Part shown: positions 28,601 to 36,195 of the stretch, in pieces
Position numbering within the stretch: position 1 is the stretch's first letter
Layout: each line of letters starts with the position of its first letter
Assembly: GCA_963786195.1 (NCBI GenBank)
Contig: CAWAYH010000009.1
Coordinates: forward strand, 372,001 to 436,000
Length of the DNA stretch: 64,000 nucleotides
Reading direction: 5' to 3'
Origin: CAWAYH01 sp963786195
GTDB taxonomy: Bacteria > Acidobacteriota > Vicinamibacteria > Vicinamibacterales > 2-12-FULL-66-21
Made by a program: the position numbers and the translations under genes
Notes under the pieces: model-generated
What the model was told of the DNA's origin: nothing
The model's database searches: none
What the model saw: the letters and a program-made list of their open reading frames with translations, nothing else

Positions 28601-30198
28601 CCGCCGCCAATCACGGCATCAACGCCAATACGGTCAACGGCCTGACACTGAGCAACTCTTTCGTGCAGGATAACGGCAACGGCGACAACGAGCACGGTCT
28701 CAATCTGGTCAACGCGGCAGGGACGGTGACCATCGATGCAACGACTTTCAGCGGGGCCTCCGAGGATCTGATCCATCTCGAAAACAACAATACGAACGTC
28801 ACGTTCACCGTCACCAACAACAGCCAGTTCACGTATCCGTCCGTCGTTGGAGCTTTTGCGAACAGCGCGATGCTGCTCCTTCCTGGTGGCACCGCGTCGA
28901 TTACGGCAGCGATCCAGAATTCGACCTTTACCAATGTCAGGAATGCCGCGGCGCAGATCGGTGCGAATCTGCTGAACTCCAACGGCACCCAGAACTTCAC
29001 GTTCTCGAACAACACGCTCAACGTCACGCTCGCCGGTCGTGCCAGCGGCGTCGTCGTGAGTGGCCAGGAACTGACGACCACCAACCTCACGATTGCGAAC
29101 AACACGTTCAGCGGCGCCGGCGGCAATGGCGTGATCAGTATCGACACGAACGACGGTTCCAGGGTGAACGGAACTGTTTCTGGTAACCAGATCACCAACC
29201 CGCCGGGAATCGGCATGTTCGTCGCAGTCGACGAGGCGGCAACGAACGACATCGTGTTCGACAACAACACTATTACGAACTCGGGGGGCGACGGCATTCA
29301 AGCCGTCAATTTCGGCGGCGTCGGCGTCTCCACCATGCAACTCGCCGTTACGAACAATATCGTGAACGGCCACAGCGCAAACACGGCAGTCAACTTCGTT
29401 GGTGGCATTTCGTTCACTGGGTTCGAAGACACGTCATGCCTCGTATTGCGAGGAAACACCGTCACGGGCACTCCGGCCAGCCCGACACAGTGCGGTGGCG
29501 CGCCGTGTGTCGACTACTACCTCGAGGAAGTCGGAGGAACGATGACCCTCGAGGAGGTACCAAACACCGCCGCCACGACCGCGAATGCTGCCTATGTCAA
29601 CTCGATCAACGATCCCGGGCCCGTGACTATCTTTGGCGTGATCGACCTGACGAACGGTGCCACCTGCAACGTGGCGTTGATGGCGGACGGAGGTGAACGG
29701 CCCGCTTGCAATACGGCATCCGTCGTCGATCCAGACGATTTGACGAGGTTAGTCGTCGCTGCCGCCAGGCTGTACGGGAAGGCTGCAGGAGCAAGCGACC
29801 GGGCCGTCGCCACCGATACGATGGCGTCGCTCGGCCTGCGACTGACGGATCTTGCCGCAGGTCAACTCGGCCGCGTGGCAGGAGGCCATGTCTCCCTCGA
29901 TCGTGACGCCGCAGGCTGGGGCTGGTTCGTCGATCCGACGCCCGATCAAGACGAGGAATTCGAACCGGCGTCGCCGGAGACCGGCGAGCGTCGTGCGAAA
30001 GCGGGAGGTCCCGCCGACGGTAAAATCGATCTTCTCACGGTGCTAATGCACGAGATGGGTCACGCACGGGGGGAGATCGACGTGGATTCGGTCGCGCATC
30101 CGGGCGAACTGATGGCGGCGAGGCTCAAGGTCGGCGTCCGGCGCAGGCCGCCGCCGGTGGAGGGAAGGAGGAAAGATGGCGGAACCATTTTTGAGTGA
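22651..30198 (+). CDS. Giant secreted repeat adhesin: FG-GAP, Ig-like, beta-helix and HExxH tail, frameshifted
   Basis: A surface or secreted protein of about 2,515 residues. The ATG at 22651 begins a signal peptide (MTNVSSRLARGLVPLLSLVL, then LPTVASA before QYVV). Residues about 30-330 hold six FG-GAP-like units of about 64 residues (GPGGGPHVxVFSGTD, ASFFAYD, GDVDGDGxADIITGAG) with Ca-binding DxDGDG. Next are about seven 85-residue Ig-like repeats (ITSAxATTFTVGxxGTF, SGVTFxDNGNGTATLSG), a cadherin-like region (LDATPANGVLANDLDPEGNP), and about 1,100 residues of right-handed beta-helix. The last 160 residues contain AAGWGWFVDPTPDQDEEFEP and LTVLMHEMGHARG, an HExxH module. Indels lie near 24290, 25145 and 26155. 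It overlaps the first collar gene by 23 bases. Adhesion, possibly with self-processing, is inference. Confidence 0.85.
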
Positions 30199-30688
30199 AA
30201 TCAGAATCATGTCGTTTGTATTCGCGCCGAAGGGTTGGGCGCTGTGCAACGGGCAGCTTCTGCCGATCAATCAGAATCAGGCGTTGTTTTCCTTGCTGGG
30301 CACCACGTTCGGGGGCGATGGGCGAGTCAATTTCGCGTTGCCCGACCTTCGCGCGCGCACTCCGATTCACGTCGGCAGCGGTCATACTCTGGGTGAACAG
30401 GGAGGTGAGTCGGCACATACGCTGTCCATTGCCGAGTTGCCAGAGCACACGCACGTGGTCAACGGATCGTCCGCCCTGGCGGATGCTGCCGTCCCTGGAG
30501 GTAATCTCCTCGGGGCCGTGGATAACGCTTCGTTCGGGAATGCGTATTCGGGACCTTCGAACTTGGTCGCGTTCTCCCCGCAGGCCGTCGGTAACACTGG
30601 TGGCAGTCAGGCTCACCTCAACATGCAGCCATTCCTCACCCTGAGCTTCTGCATCGCGCTGCAAGGCATTTTCCCGTCACCGAACTAG
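30176..30688 (+). CDS. Phage-tail-collar domain protein (MdpB type), copy 1
   Basis: 170 residues, intact; ATG at 30176 preceded by GGAGGAAAG and starting inside the end of the adhesin gene. It has the Collar-domain pattern: MAEPFLSEIRIMSFVFAPKG, WALCNGQLLPINQNQALFSL, LGTTFGGDGRVNFALPDLRA and the end LSFCIALQGIFPSPN. Such Microcystis-dependent-protein-like single-domain collar proteins resemble phage short-tail-fibre tips and often occur as tandem triplets in non-phage genomes. No other tail genes are near, so a prophage is unlikely. Coupling to the adhesin suggests a surface or secreted role. Confidence 0.88.
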   Translation: MAEPFLSEIRIMSFVFAPKGWALCNGQLLPINQNQALFSLLGTTFGGDGRVNFALPDLRARTPIHVGSGHTLGEQGGESAHTLSIAELPEHTHVVNGSSALADAAVPGGNLLGAVDNASFGNAYSGPSNLVAFSPQAVGNTGGSQAHLNMQPFLTLSFCIALQGIFPSPN

Positions 30689-30703
30689 AAGGAGAAGTGC
30701 GCG

Positions 30704-31204
30704 ATGGCTCAACCTTATGTCGGTGAGATCCGGATGTTCGCCGGGAACTTCGCGCCCGCAGGCTGGATGTTTTGTGAGGGACAACTGCTCCCGATCTCCG
30801 AAAACGAAACGCTGTTCCAGCTTATCGGCACGACCTACGGGGGTGATGGAGAGTCGACCTTCGCGCTGCCCGACCTCAGAGGACGTCTCCCCGTCCATCA
30901 AGGAAGCGGTTTCATTCTCGCAGAGACTGGAGGAGCAGAGGAGGTGACCCTTACGGTTCCACAGATCCCGGCGCACAGCCACCCGTGGCTGGCGTCAGAA
31001 GCGGCAGCGACTTCAGTGACGCCGCTGGGCAACGTGCCAGCCGAGGCCAGCAAGAGATTCTACGTAGTACCCAGTAGTGTTTCAGCAATGGCGACACAAT
31101 GCGTGGGGCCCACGGGCGGAAGCCAGCCGCACACGAACTTTCAGCCGTACCTTTGCGTGGATTTCATCATCTCGTTGTTCGGGATCTTCCCGTCCCCGAC
31201 TTAG
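30704..31204 (+). CDS. Phage-tail-collar domain protein (MdpB type), copy 2
   Basis: 166 residues, intact. It begins MAQPYVGEIRMFAGNFAPAG, then WMFCEGQLLPISENETLFQL, IGTTYGGDGESTFALPDLRG, RLPVHQGSGFILAETGG and the end VDFIISLFGIFPSPT. AGAAGGAGAAG precedes its ATG, 16 bases after the first collar gene. It is clearly a paralogue of its neighbours but only moderately similar, so the triplet is old rather than a recent duplication. Confidence 0.88.
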   Translation: MAQPYVGEIRMFAGNFAPAGWMFCEGQLLPISENETLFQLIGTTYGGDGESTFALPDLRGRLPVHQGSGFILAETGGAEEVTLTVPQIPAHSHPWLASEAAATSVTPLGNVPAEASKRFYVVPSSVSAMATQCVGPTGGSQPHTNFQPYLCVDFIISLFGIFPSPT

Positions 31205-31257
31205 AGAGTGGCGGAGTGCGGAGCGACAGACACGTGCAATAGTCAAGGGAGCGAGAG

Positions 31258-31788
31258 ATGGCCGATCCGTTTGTGGCTGAAATCCGAATCTTTCCGTTCA
31301 ACTTCGCGCCCCAGGGCTGGGCCTGGTGCGACGGCCAGCTGCTGCCGCTGTCGCAGAACACGGCGCTCTTCTCGCTGCTGGGCACGACATACGGCGGCGA
31401 TGGCAAGAGCAACTTTGCATTGCCGGATCTGCAAGGCCGCGCACCGATGCACCCTGGGCAGGGACCCGGGCTCTCGTTGCACGACCTCGGAGAGACCGGT
31501 GGCAGTGAAACCGTGACGTTGCTCGAAAGCGAGATACCGTCACACGCGCACGTCCTCAATGGGCAGGGCTCCAACTCCAATCTCAACGACCCCCAAGGCG
31601 CCGTCCTGGCGCGCCCATTTGGAGGCGGCAACCTCTACAAGACTCCTGCGGGTGCCCCATTGGTGGCGATGGCCGGTGAATCACTTGCCCCAGCAGGCGG
31701 CGATCAGCCGCACAACAACCTGCAGCCGTACCTGACGTTCTACTTTGCGATCGCGCTGCAGGGGGTGTTCCCGCCGCGAGGGACATGA
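31258..31788 (+). CDS. Phage-tail-collar domain protein (MdpB type), copy 3
   Basis: 176 residues, intact. It begins MADPFVAEIRIFPFNFAPQG, then WAWCDGQLLPLSQNTALFSL, LGTTYGGDGKSNFALPDLQG and the end LTFYFAIALQGVFPPRGT. GGGAGCGAGAG precedes the ATG. Its stop overlaps the acetyltransferase start (ATGA), tying the enzyme to the collar triplet. Confidence 0.9.
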   Translation: MADPFVAEIRIFPFNFAPQGWAWCDGQLLPLSQNTALFSLLGTTYGGDGKSNFALPDLQGRAPMHPGQGPGLSLHDLGETGGSETVTLLESEIPSHAHVLNGQGSNSNLNDPQGAVLARPFGGGNLYKTPAGAPLVAMAGESLAPAGGDQPHNNLQPYLTFYFAIALQGVFPPRGT

Positions 31789-32273
31789 GGCATCCGACCC
31801 TGGTGGGCCGGCCGCTGACGCTCCTGCCGGCCACCGCCGACGACGAGCCGTTCCTGGAGAAGGTCTACGCCGGCACGCGGGCCGCGGAGCTCGCGTCCGT
31901 GCCCTGGACCGAGGAGGACAAGGCCGCGTTCCTGCGGATGCAGTTCGCGGCCCAGGCCCAGCACTACCGCGAGCACTATCCGAACACGAGCTTCGACGTG
32001 ATCGTGCTCGACGACCAACCCGTCGGGCGGCTCTACGTCGCCCGCTGGACCGACGAGATCCGCATCGTCGACATCGCGCTGCTGCCGGAGTTCTGCAATG
32101 GCGGCCTCGGGACGACGGTGCTGCGGACGCTTCAGGCAGAAGCCTCGGCCGCCGGCAAGCCGCTTCGCATCCACGTCGAGCGCTTCAACCCCGCGCTGCG
32201 GCTCTACGAACGCCTCGGCTTCCGTCTCGTCGAAGACCGCGGCGTCTATCTGTTCCTGGAGTGGAAGGGCTGA
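31785..32273 (+). CDS. GNAT-family N-acetyltransferase linked to the collar genes
   Basis: 162 residues, intact. GNAT fold: RPLTLLPATADDEPFLEKVY at the N terminus, LDDQPVGRLYVARW (strands 2-3), VDIALLPEFCNGGLGTTVLR with a variant Q/RxxGxG/A acetyl-CoA loop, and NPALRLYERLGFRLVEDRGV. It transfers an acetyl group from acetyl-CoA; the acceptor is unknown. The ATG overlaps the stop of the third collar gene, so the products are made together; modification of the collar proteins is one possibility. A truncated second copy lies 260 bases downstream. Confidence 0.9.
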   Translation: MRHPTLVGRPLTLLPATADDEPFLEKVYAGTRAAELASVPWTEEDKAAFLRMQFAAQAQHYREHYPNTSFDVIVLDDQPVGRLYVARWTDEIRIVDIALLPEFCNGGLGTTVLRTLQAEASAAGKPLRIHVERFNPALRLYERLGFRLVEDRGVYLFLEWKG

Positions 32274-32300
32274 CGCTCGGGGCTCGGGGCTCGGAAAAGC
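32272..32300. repeat. Heptamer repeat (GCTCGGG)n after the GNAT gene
   Basis: Three GCTCGGG units that begin right at the stop of the acetyltransferase. The same array, longer, follows the truncated second copy at 32868, so it was duplicated with the gene and then changed length. Confidence 0.9.
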
Positions 32301-32377
32301 TCACTGATCTTAGTCACGCGACTCGGATCGGAATGCCAGTCCGAGCGCCCCGCGCCCAACGCCGAGCACAACACGGC

Positions 32378-32520
32378 TCACCAGATTCTGCGCACGTCGA
32401 AATCGTCGAACACGCGGTCGTCGCTGATGATGGCCACGTCCTCGAGCTGCGCCTGTGCATCAGCATCCGAGCGAAGGGATCGCGGTGCTCGCCATCCAGC
32501 GCGCCGGCATGCGAGCCGGC
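32378..32520 (-). pseudogene. Remnant of a VapC-type PIN toxin
   Basis: Only the C-terminal third survives. In order on the minus strand: LDGEHRDPFARML, an indel, then QAQLEDVAIISDDRVFDDFD and VRRIW. The HRDPF and ISDD blocks with a terminal VRRIW are typical of PIN ribonucleases (the conserved Asp of DPF is present). The 5' part is missing where it meets the truncated acetyltransferase copy at about 32535, so the duplication probably broke the toxin. No antitoxin is left beside it. Confidence 0.65.
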
Positions 32521-32534
32521 CCCGTCCGTCGGGC

Positions 32535-32864
32535 AGTTCGCGGCCCAGGGCCCGTACTACCGCGAGCACTACCGACACCAGCTTCGACGTCATCCTCCTC
32601 GACGCCGAAGCCGTCGGACGGCTCTACGTCGCCCGCTGGACCGGCGAGCTCCGCAACGTCGACATCGCGCTGCTGCCGGAGGTCTGCAACGGCGGGATGG
32701 GCACGACGCTGCTGCGGGAGCTTCAGGCCGAAGCCGCGGCCGCCGGCAAGCCGCTCCGCATCCACGTCGAGCGCTTCAATCCCGCGCTGCGGCTCTACGA
32801 GCGACTGGGATTCCGGCTGATCGAAGACCGCGGAGTCTATCTGTTCCTGGAGTGGAAGGGCTGA
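32535..32864 (+). pseudogene. 5'-truncated duplicate of the GNAT acetyltransferase
   Basis: From CAGTTCGCGGCCCAGG onward the DNA repeats the gene at about 31944-32273 with strong identity through the stop codon and into the trailing heptamer array. The first 53 codons, including the first strand and helix of the fold, are absent, and an indel near 32575 follows the join. The end, NPALRLYERLGFRLIEDRGV, is well conserved, so the duplication is recent. Probably not functional. Confidence 0.8.
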
Positions 32865-32867
32865 CGC

Positions 32868-32910
32868 TCGGGGCTCGGGGCTCGGGGCTCGGGGTCGGGG
32901 CTCGGAGAAG
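32868..32910. repeat. Heptamer repeat (GCTCGGG)n after the duplicated GNAT
   Basis: Five or so GCTCGGG-type units, longer than the sister array at 32272, then a shared GAAAAGCT/GAGAAGCTnACTGATCT tail. It shows unit-number change since the duplication. Confidence 0.88.
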
Positions 32911-32965
32911 CTTACTGATCTCAGTCGCTGGATCGTCCACGTATTTTCGTGTTACACTGATTCTA

Positions 32966-33211
32966 GTGGACTCAAAGCAGAACATCACCCTGAGCGTGTC
33001 CCGGACACTGCTCAGGCGGGTCAAGCGCGTCGCCGCCGACCGCGAGACCTCCGTGTCGGCGCTCATGGCTGAGGCCCTGGCCCGACTGGCAGACGAGGAC
33101 CGTCGGTATTCCGCCGCCCGCAAGCGCGCCAGGGCCGCGTTGGCGGCGCCTCGCTCGCTCGGCACCGAGGGTCGCCGGGCGTGGTCGCGCGACGAACTGC
33201 ATGAGCGCTGA
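32966..33211 (+). CDS. Ribbon-helix-helix antitoxin (VapB type)
   Basis: 81 residues from a GTG at 32966 (VDSKQNITLSVSRTLLRRVK). A short RHH DNA-binding N terminus (NITLSVSRTLLRRVKRVAAD) is followed by ETSVSALMAEALARLADED and a basic tail ending AWSRDELHER, the likely toxin-binding region. It overlaps the PIN toxin gene by 11 bases, the usual antitoxin-first order. A promoter is likely just upstream, where the A/T-rich TTTTCGTGTTACACTGATTC stretch occurs. Confidence 0.85.
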   Translation: MDSKQNITLSVSRTLLRRVKRVAADRETSVSALMAEALARLADEDRRYSAARKRARAALAAPRSLGTEGRRAWSRDELHER

Positions 33212-33641
33212 GCCGCCGCGCGAGTTCGTCGACGCCAACATTCTCGTGTACGCCTTCGACGCATCCGCTGGATCGAAGCAGGAGGCGGCACGCCGGCTAC
33301 TCGAGGGTCTGTGGGACAGCCGCGGCGGATGTCTCAGTATCCAGGTGCTTCAGGAGTTCTTCGTCACGGTCACAAAGAAGGTCGCCAAGCCCCTGCCGGT
33401 CGAAGACGCGACCTTCCGCGTTCGTGAATTCGCTGCCTGGAGAGTCTTCTCGCCGACCGCTGATGACATCCTGTCCGCCATTGGTCTGCACGCTCAGGCG
33501 AACATCGGCTTCTGGGACGCCATGATCGTGCTGGCCGCATCGGAGTCGGGATGCGACGTCCTCTGGACGGAGGACCTGAACGACGGTCAAGTGCTGAGAG
33601 GCGTTCGGGTACGCAATCCTTTCACGGATGCACACGAGTAG
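33201..33641 (+). CDS. PIN-domain toxin (VapC type)
   Basis: 146-residue PIN ribonuclease, intact. Acidic residues: FVDANILVYAFDAS (first Asp), the conserved Glu in VLQEFFVTVTKK, and the C-terminal NIGFWDAMIVLAASESGCD with Asp, followed by LWTEDLNDGQVLRGVRVRNP, which holds the last acidic pair. Mg2+-dependent cleavage of tRNA or rRNA is the usual activity. Start ATGAGCGCTGA overlaps the antitoxin stop. Confidence 0.93.
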   Translation: MSAEPPREFVDANILVYAFDASAGSKQEAARRLLEGLWDSRGGCLSIQVLQEFFVTVTKKVAKPLPVEDATFRVREFAAWRVFSPTADDILSAIGLHAQANIGFWDAMIVLAASESGCDVLWTEDLNDGQVLRGVRVRNPFTDAHE

Positions 33642-33707
33642 TCTGGCATCCGCCGCCGCCCGCAGGTGTCAGACCAGCGCGCCAGACCGAAATCCTTTGA
33701 GCCCCGG

Positions 33708-34001
33708 CTAAGCGAAAATCGCCTGGTACTGCATCCCGCCGTCGCGGGGACCGATCGGGACCAGAAACACATCCAGGGGGTCCAGCGCCTCGTGCGCGAC
33801 ACGGTAGATGCGCTGCGGCCACACCGGGGCGGCCGGACCGAGGAAGACAATCGAGAACGGCTGCCGTCCGCCGCGTGCCGACGCGCCGAGCGGCGTCGCC
33901 TCAATCAGCGTTACGTCGATCGTGTTGCCCTCGCCCGCCGAGATCTGGAAGCGATCTCCGATTCGAGGCGCAAGTGTTTCGAGCGTCAGTGACTCGAGCA
34001 T
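33708..34001 (-). CDS. DUF6916-family protein
   Basis: 97 residues, intact. The pattern LETLAPRIGDRFQISAGEGN, QPFSIVFLGPAAPVWPQRIY, VAHEALDPLDVFLVPIGPRD and GGMQYQAIFA is that of small DUF6916-like proteins, which I associate from memory with phage-tail-collar (MdpB) and GNAT genes in other bacteria. Here it lies 1.4 kb from the collar-GNAT set on the opposite strand, separated by the acetyltransferase duplicate and a toxin-antitoxin pair, as if the original set had been interrupted. The function is unknown. Confidence 0.7.
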   Translation of the reverse strand: MLESLTLETLAPRIGDRFQISAGEGNTIDVTLIEATPLGASARGGRQPFSIVFLGPAAPVWPQRIYRVAHEALDPLDVFLVPIGPRDGGMQYQAIFA

Positions 34002-34059
34002 GCGGGGTCAGTCCATCCCTTCGATGTCGATGGGCGCATCTTACCAAGTCCGCGCGCGC

Positions 34060-34551
34060 TCACCCCGGCGGCAGGCGCTTGCGCTCCTCGGCCAGCGCTT
34101 CCAGTTCGGCGACCGCCTCGAAGTCTTTCGGCCTGCCGGCTGCGCGCTTCACGCGAATCAGCGCGTCGAGTCCGAGACACCGGCAGCTCACGCCAAACAG
34201 ATCGAGCATGTCCGAGTGCGGAAGGAGATCTTCATACCGACCGCCGCCCGGCACCTCCCCCAGGAGATCCAGCTCTCCAAGGTCGGTGATGAGTGTAAAG
34301 TTCAGACCCGACTGGAGGGTGGCGACGTCCAATCGGAACGGCAATCCGGGAGGTGCGCCGCGCAGGTAGGGCCGCAGGGGCGCGAGCGTCTTCTCGAGCC
34401 GTTCGAGGTTGGCCCGCGACCGTGCATACACGACATCGACGTCGCGGGTCGTTCGAATCGCCCCGTGCGCGTTGGCGGCGAGCCCGCCGACGAGGATGTA
34501 CTCGACGCCGCCGGCCGCCAGCGCCTGCAGGAGCCGCTCGAAGTCGGTCAC
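34060..34551 (-). CDS. Nucleotidyltransferase of a two-gene toxin-antitoxin-like module
   Basis: 163 residues, intact. EYILVGGLAANAHGAIRTTR then DVDVVYARS provides the GG...T.DVD nucleotide-transfer motif (Pol beta fold, DUF6036/AbiEii-like). The C-terminal part, CLGLDALIRVKRAAGRPKD then FEAVAELEALAEE, is the usual end. Such proteins pair with small partner proteins and act by nucleotidylating tRNA or the partner. Its ATG overlaps the stop of the 64-residue gene upstream (ATGA). Confidence 0.82.
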   Translation of the reverse strand: MTDFERLLQALAAGGVEYILVGGLAANAHGAIRTTRDVDVVYARSRANLERLEKTLAPLRPYLRGAPPGLPFRLDVATLQSGLNFTLITDLGELDLLGEVPGGGRYEDLLPHSDMLDLFGVSCRCLGLDALIRVKRAAGRPKDFEAVAELEALAEERKRLPPG

Positions 34552-34742
34552 GGCGACGGTTTCTTTCCCGCGTGCTGCAGGCGTTCCGTAAAGCGCGTGA
34601 GCTCGACGAGGCGTCGCAGGCGCTGACTGGGAGTCAGCTTCAGCGCCTCCCGCAGTAGCCCGCGATCGACGTCTTTCTTGTACAGCTCGATGATCTCGTC
34701 GATTGACGACCGAATCGGCGTCCGATCGTGCTCGGCACCCAT
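34548..34742 (-). CDS. Small partner of the nucleotidyltransferase
   Basis: 64 residues, highly charged and helical: SIDEIIELYKKDVDRGLLRE, then ALKLTPSQRLRRLVELTRFT and a Lys/Pro tail. Proteins with the LTPSQRLRRL...ELTRF pattern are regularly found directly before such nucleotidyltransferases; by analogy it is the antidote or target. Its exact activity is not known. The promoter should lie between 34743 and the repeat copy starting at 34770. Confidence 0.75.
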   Translation of the reverse strand: MGAEHDRTPIRSSIDEIIELYKKDVDRGLLREALKLTPSQRLRRLVELTRFTERLQHAGKKPSP

Positions 34743-34769
34743 ACGACTATTCTACGTCTTCGCGGATCC

Positions 34770-34917
34770 GGGGCCAGATCTTGTCGTTCAACATCTCCTG
34801 ACGCACACAGGCCTGGGTCAGGTCATGTGGCGTGACGGTTAGGCAGCTCAGTCGCAGAGTGGCGCCTGGATCTCGGGCGCTGTCGCGTTTCCCACGATGC
34901 GATCGGACGGCCGGCGG
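34770..34917. repeat. RAYT-associated element, copy 1
   Basis: Begins GGGGCCAGATCTTGTCGTTC and contains CTGACGCACA, GGGTCAGGTC, GCAGAGTGGCG, GATCTCGGGCGC and GATCGGACGGCCG. The same ordered blocks are at 35133 and 36033. The most diverged of the three copies. Confidence 0.9.
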
Positions 34918-34929
34918 AGGCGCGCAGGT

Positions 34930-35130
34930 CGTCAGTGATGTCGCTCAAGTCCTTCAGCCGGCCCGTCGCCTGCTTGTTCCGCACGAAGGAAGCGCGATCG
35001 ATGAAATCGACCTCGAGCTCGCCGAACGGCCGCCGGATCCGATCGCGCCAGGCCTGGTCGAAGGTCAGGCCCGTCAGCCGAAGTCCGCCTCCGCGATCTC
35101 GGCGAGCGGCGCGCCGAACGCGGCCAGCGC
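34930..35130 (-). pseudogene. C-terminal fragment of a second nucleotidyltransferase
   Basis: On the minus strand: LAAFGAPLAEIAEADF, an indel, LTGLTFDQAWRDRIRRPFGE, LEVDFIDRASFVRNKQATGR and LKDLSDITDDL. The segment VDFIDRASFVRNKQATGRLK is the usual C terminus of DUF6036-like nucleotidyltransferases (first residues of the domain missing). It is bounded on both sides by copies of the RAYT-associated element, so the gene was probably cut and truncated by it. Confidence 0.7.
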
Positions 35131-35132
35131 CT

Positions 35133-35290
35133 GGGGTCAGATCGTGTATTTCAACATTGCCGACGCAACACGCATGGGTCAGGCCATGTGGCTTGACGTT
35201 GACGCACCTCAATCGCAGAGTGGCGACGAGATCTCGGGCGCTATCGCCGTTCCCACGAGGGGCTCGGACGGCCGGGCGCTCGGTGACCGG
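35133..35290. repeat. RAYT-associated element, copy 2
   Basis: Begins GGGGTCAGATCGTGTATTTC. It shares the whole block order with copy 3 and also its downstream part (GGGCGCTCGGTGAC, GACTCACGCTG to about 35325), which in copy 3 lies within the 3' end of the transposase gene. Confidence 0.92.
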
Positions 35291-35369
35291 CAATTGCTAG
35301 AGGCGACTCACGCTGTGGAGTGGCGAGCCAGGATTGACGATCCTGAACTGGTCAATCAGAGTGGTTCAC

Positions 35370-35609
35370 ATGAAGACCATCGCCGCCGCCGAGTTCAAGG
35401 CCAAGTGCCTCGCGCTCATCGATCGCGTGCACGACGAGGGTGAATCCATCACCATCACGAAGCGCGGCCGGCCGGTTGCGCGGCTGGTCCCCGCCGGCCC
35501 CGCTGACGATGACGAGCGGCCGTGGCTGCGCGTGCGGGGCACGCTGCAGAAGTACGACGACCCGTTCGCCCCTGCGGTCGACGAGCGCGACATCGACGCC
35601 CTCTCCTGA
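35370..35609 (+). CDS. Phd/YefM-type antitoxin
   Basis: 79 residues: MKTIAAAEFKAKCLALIDRV, then HDEGESITITKRGRPVARLV, the Phd-fold DNA-binding half, and a toxin-binding tail with WLRVRGTLQKYDDPFAP. It starts just after element copy 2, which therefore may supply or disrupt its promoter. The stop overlaps the toxin start (TGATG). Confidence 0.92.
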   Translation: MKTIAAAEFKAKCLALIDRVHDEGESITITKRGRPVARLVPAGPADDDERPWLRVRGTLQKYDDPFAPAVDERDIDALS

Positions 35610-36019
35610 TGGCCGTGCCGCTCCTGGACACGCACGCCTGGATCTGGTGGATCGAAGGCGACCGCCGGCTGCCGCGCCGCGTCCGCGACACCCTGGACCG
35701 GCTGCCCCGCGATGAGCGCCCGTACCTCTCGGCCATCAGTCTCTGGGAGGTCGCGATGCTCGTAGAGCGGGGCCGGGTGGCCTTCAGCGTCTCCCTCCCG
35801 GAGTGGTTGGATGCGGCCGCGCACGCCCGGTCGGTGCGCCTCGTGCCGATCTCGCCGGCGATCGTGGCGCAGACGGCGGCCCTCCCAACCGCCTTCCATC
35901 GGGATCCCGCGGACCGCCTCATCGTCGCGAGCTGTCGCGTGCTCGGTCTCCCCCTGCTCACGCGTGATTCCCGCATTCTCCGATCGCGGCTGGTCAGCCG
36001 CTGGACCGGCCAGCCCTGA
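35609..36019 (+). CDS. PIN-domain toxin (VapC type)
   Basis: 136 residues, intact: MAVPLLDTHAWIWWIEGDRR (first Asp), LSAISLWEVAMLVERGRV (conserved Glu), FHRDPADRLIVASCRVLG (Asp) and LPLLTRDSRI (last Asp). This is the PIN subgroup that pairs with Phd-type antitoxins, as here. The last codons lie 13 bases before element copy 3. Confidence 0.95.
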   Translation: MAVPLLDTHAWIWWIEGDRRLPRRVRDTLDRLPRDERPYLSAISLWEVAMLVERGRVAFSVSLPEWLDAAAHARSVRLVPISPAIVAQTAALPTAFHRDPADRLIVASCRVLGLPLLTRDSRILRSRLVSRWTGQP

Positions 36020-36032
36020 GCCGGGCACCCTC

Positions 36033-36195
36033 GGGGTCAGATCTTGTATTTCAACATTTCCTGACGCACGACAAGCATGGGGCAGGTCTTATGGCTTGAC
36101 GTTTTGCGCAACTCAATCGCAGAGTGGCGACGAGATCTCGGGCGCCGTCGCGTTTCACGCGATGATATCGGACGGCCGTCCGGGCGCTCGGTGAC
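36033..36195. repeat. RAYT-associated element, copy 3 (next to the transposase)
   Basis: Begins GGGGTCAGATCTTGTATTTC, identical to the arms of the inverted repeat at 37154, and runs into the 3' end of the transposase gene. This copy is likely the native end of the parent element; copies 1 and 2 appear to be derivatives. Confidence 0.92.

Noticed and set aside
30176..31788. Collar-domain genes as part of a prophage
   Set aside because: No capsid, portal, terminase, integrase or other tail genes are present, and the genes overlap an adhesin gene and an acetyltransferase.
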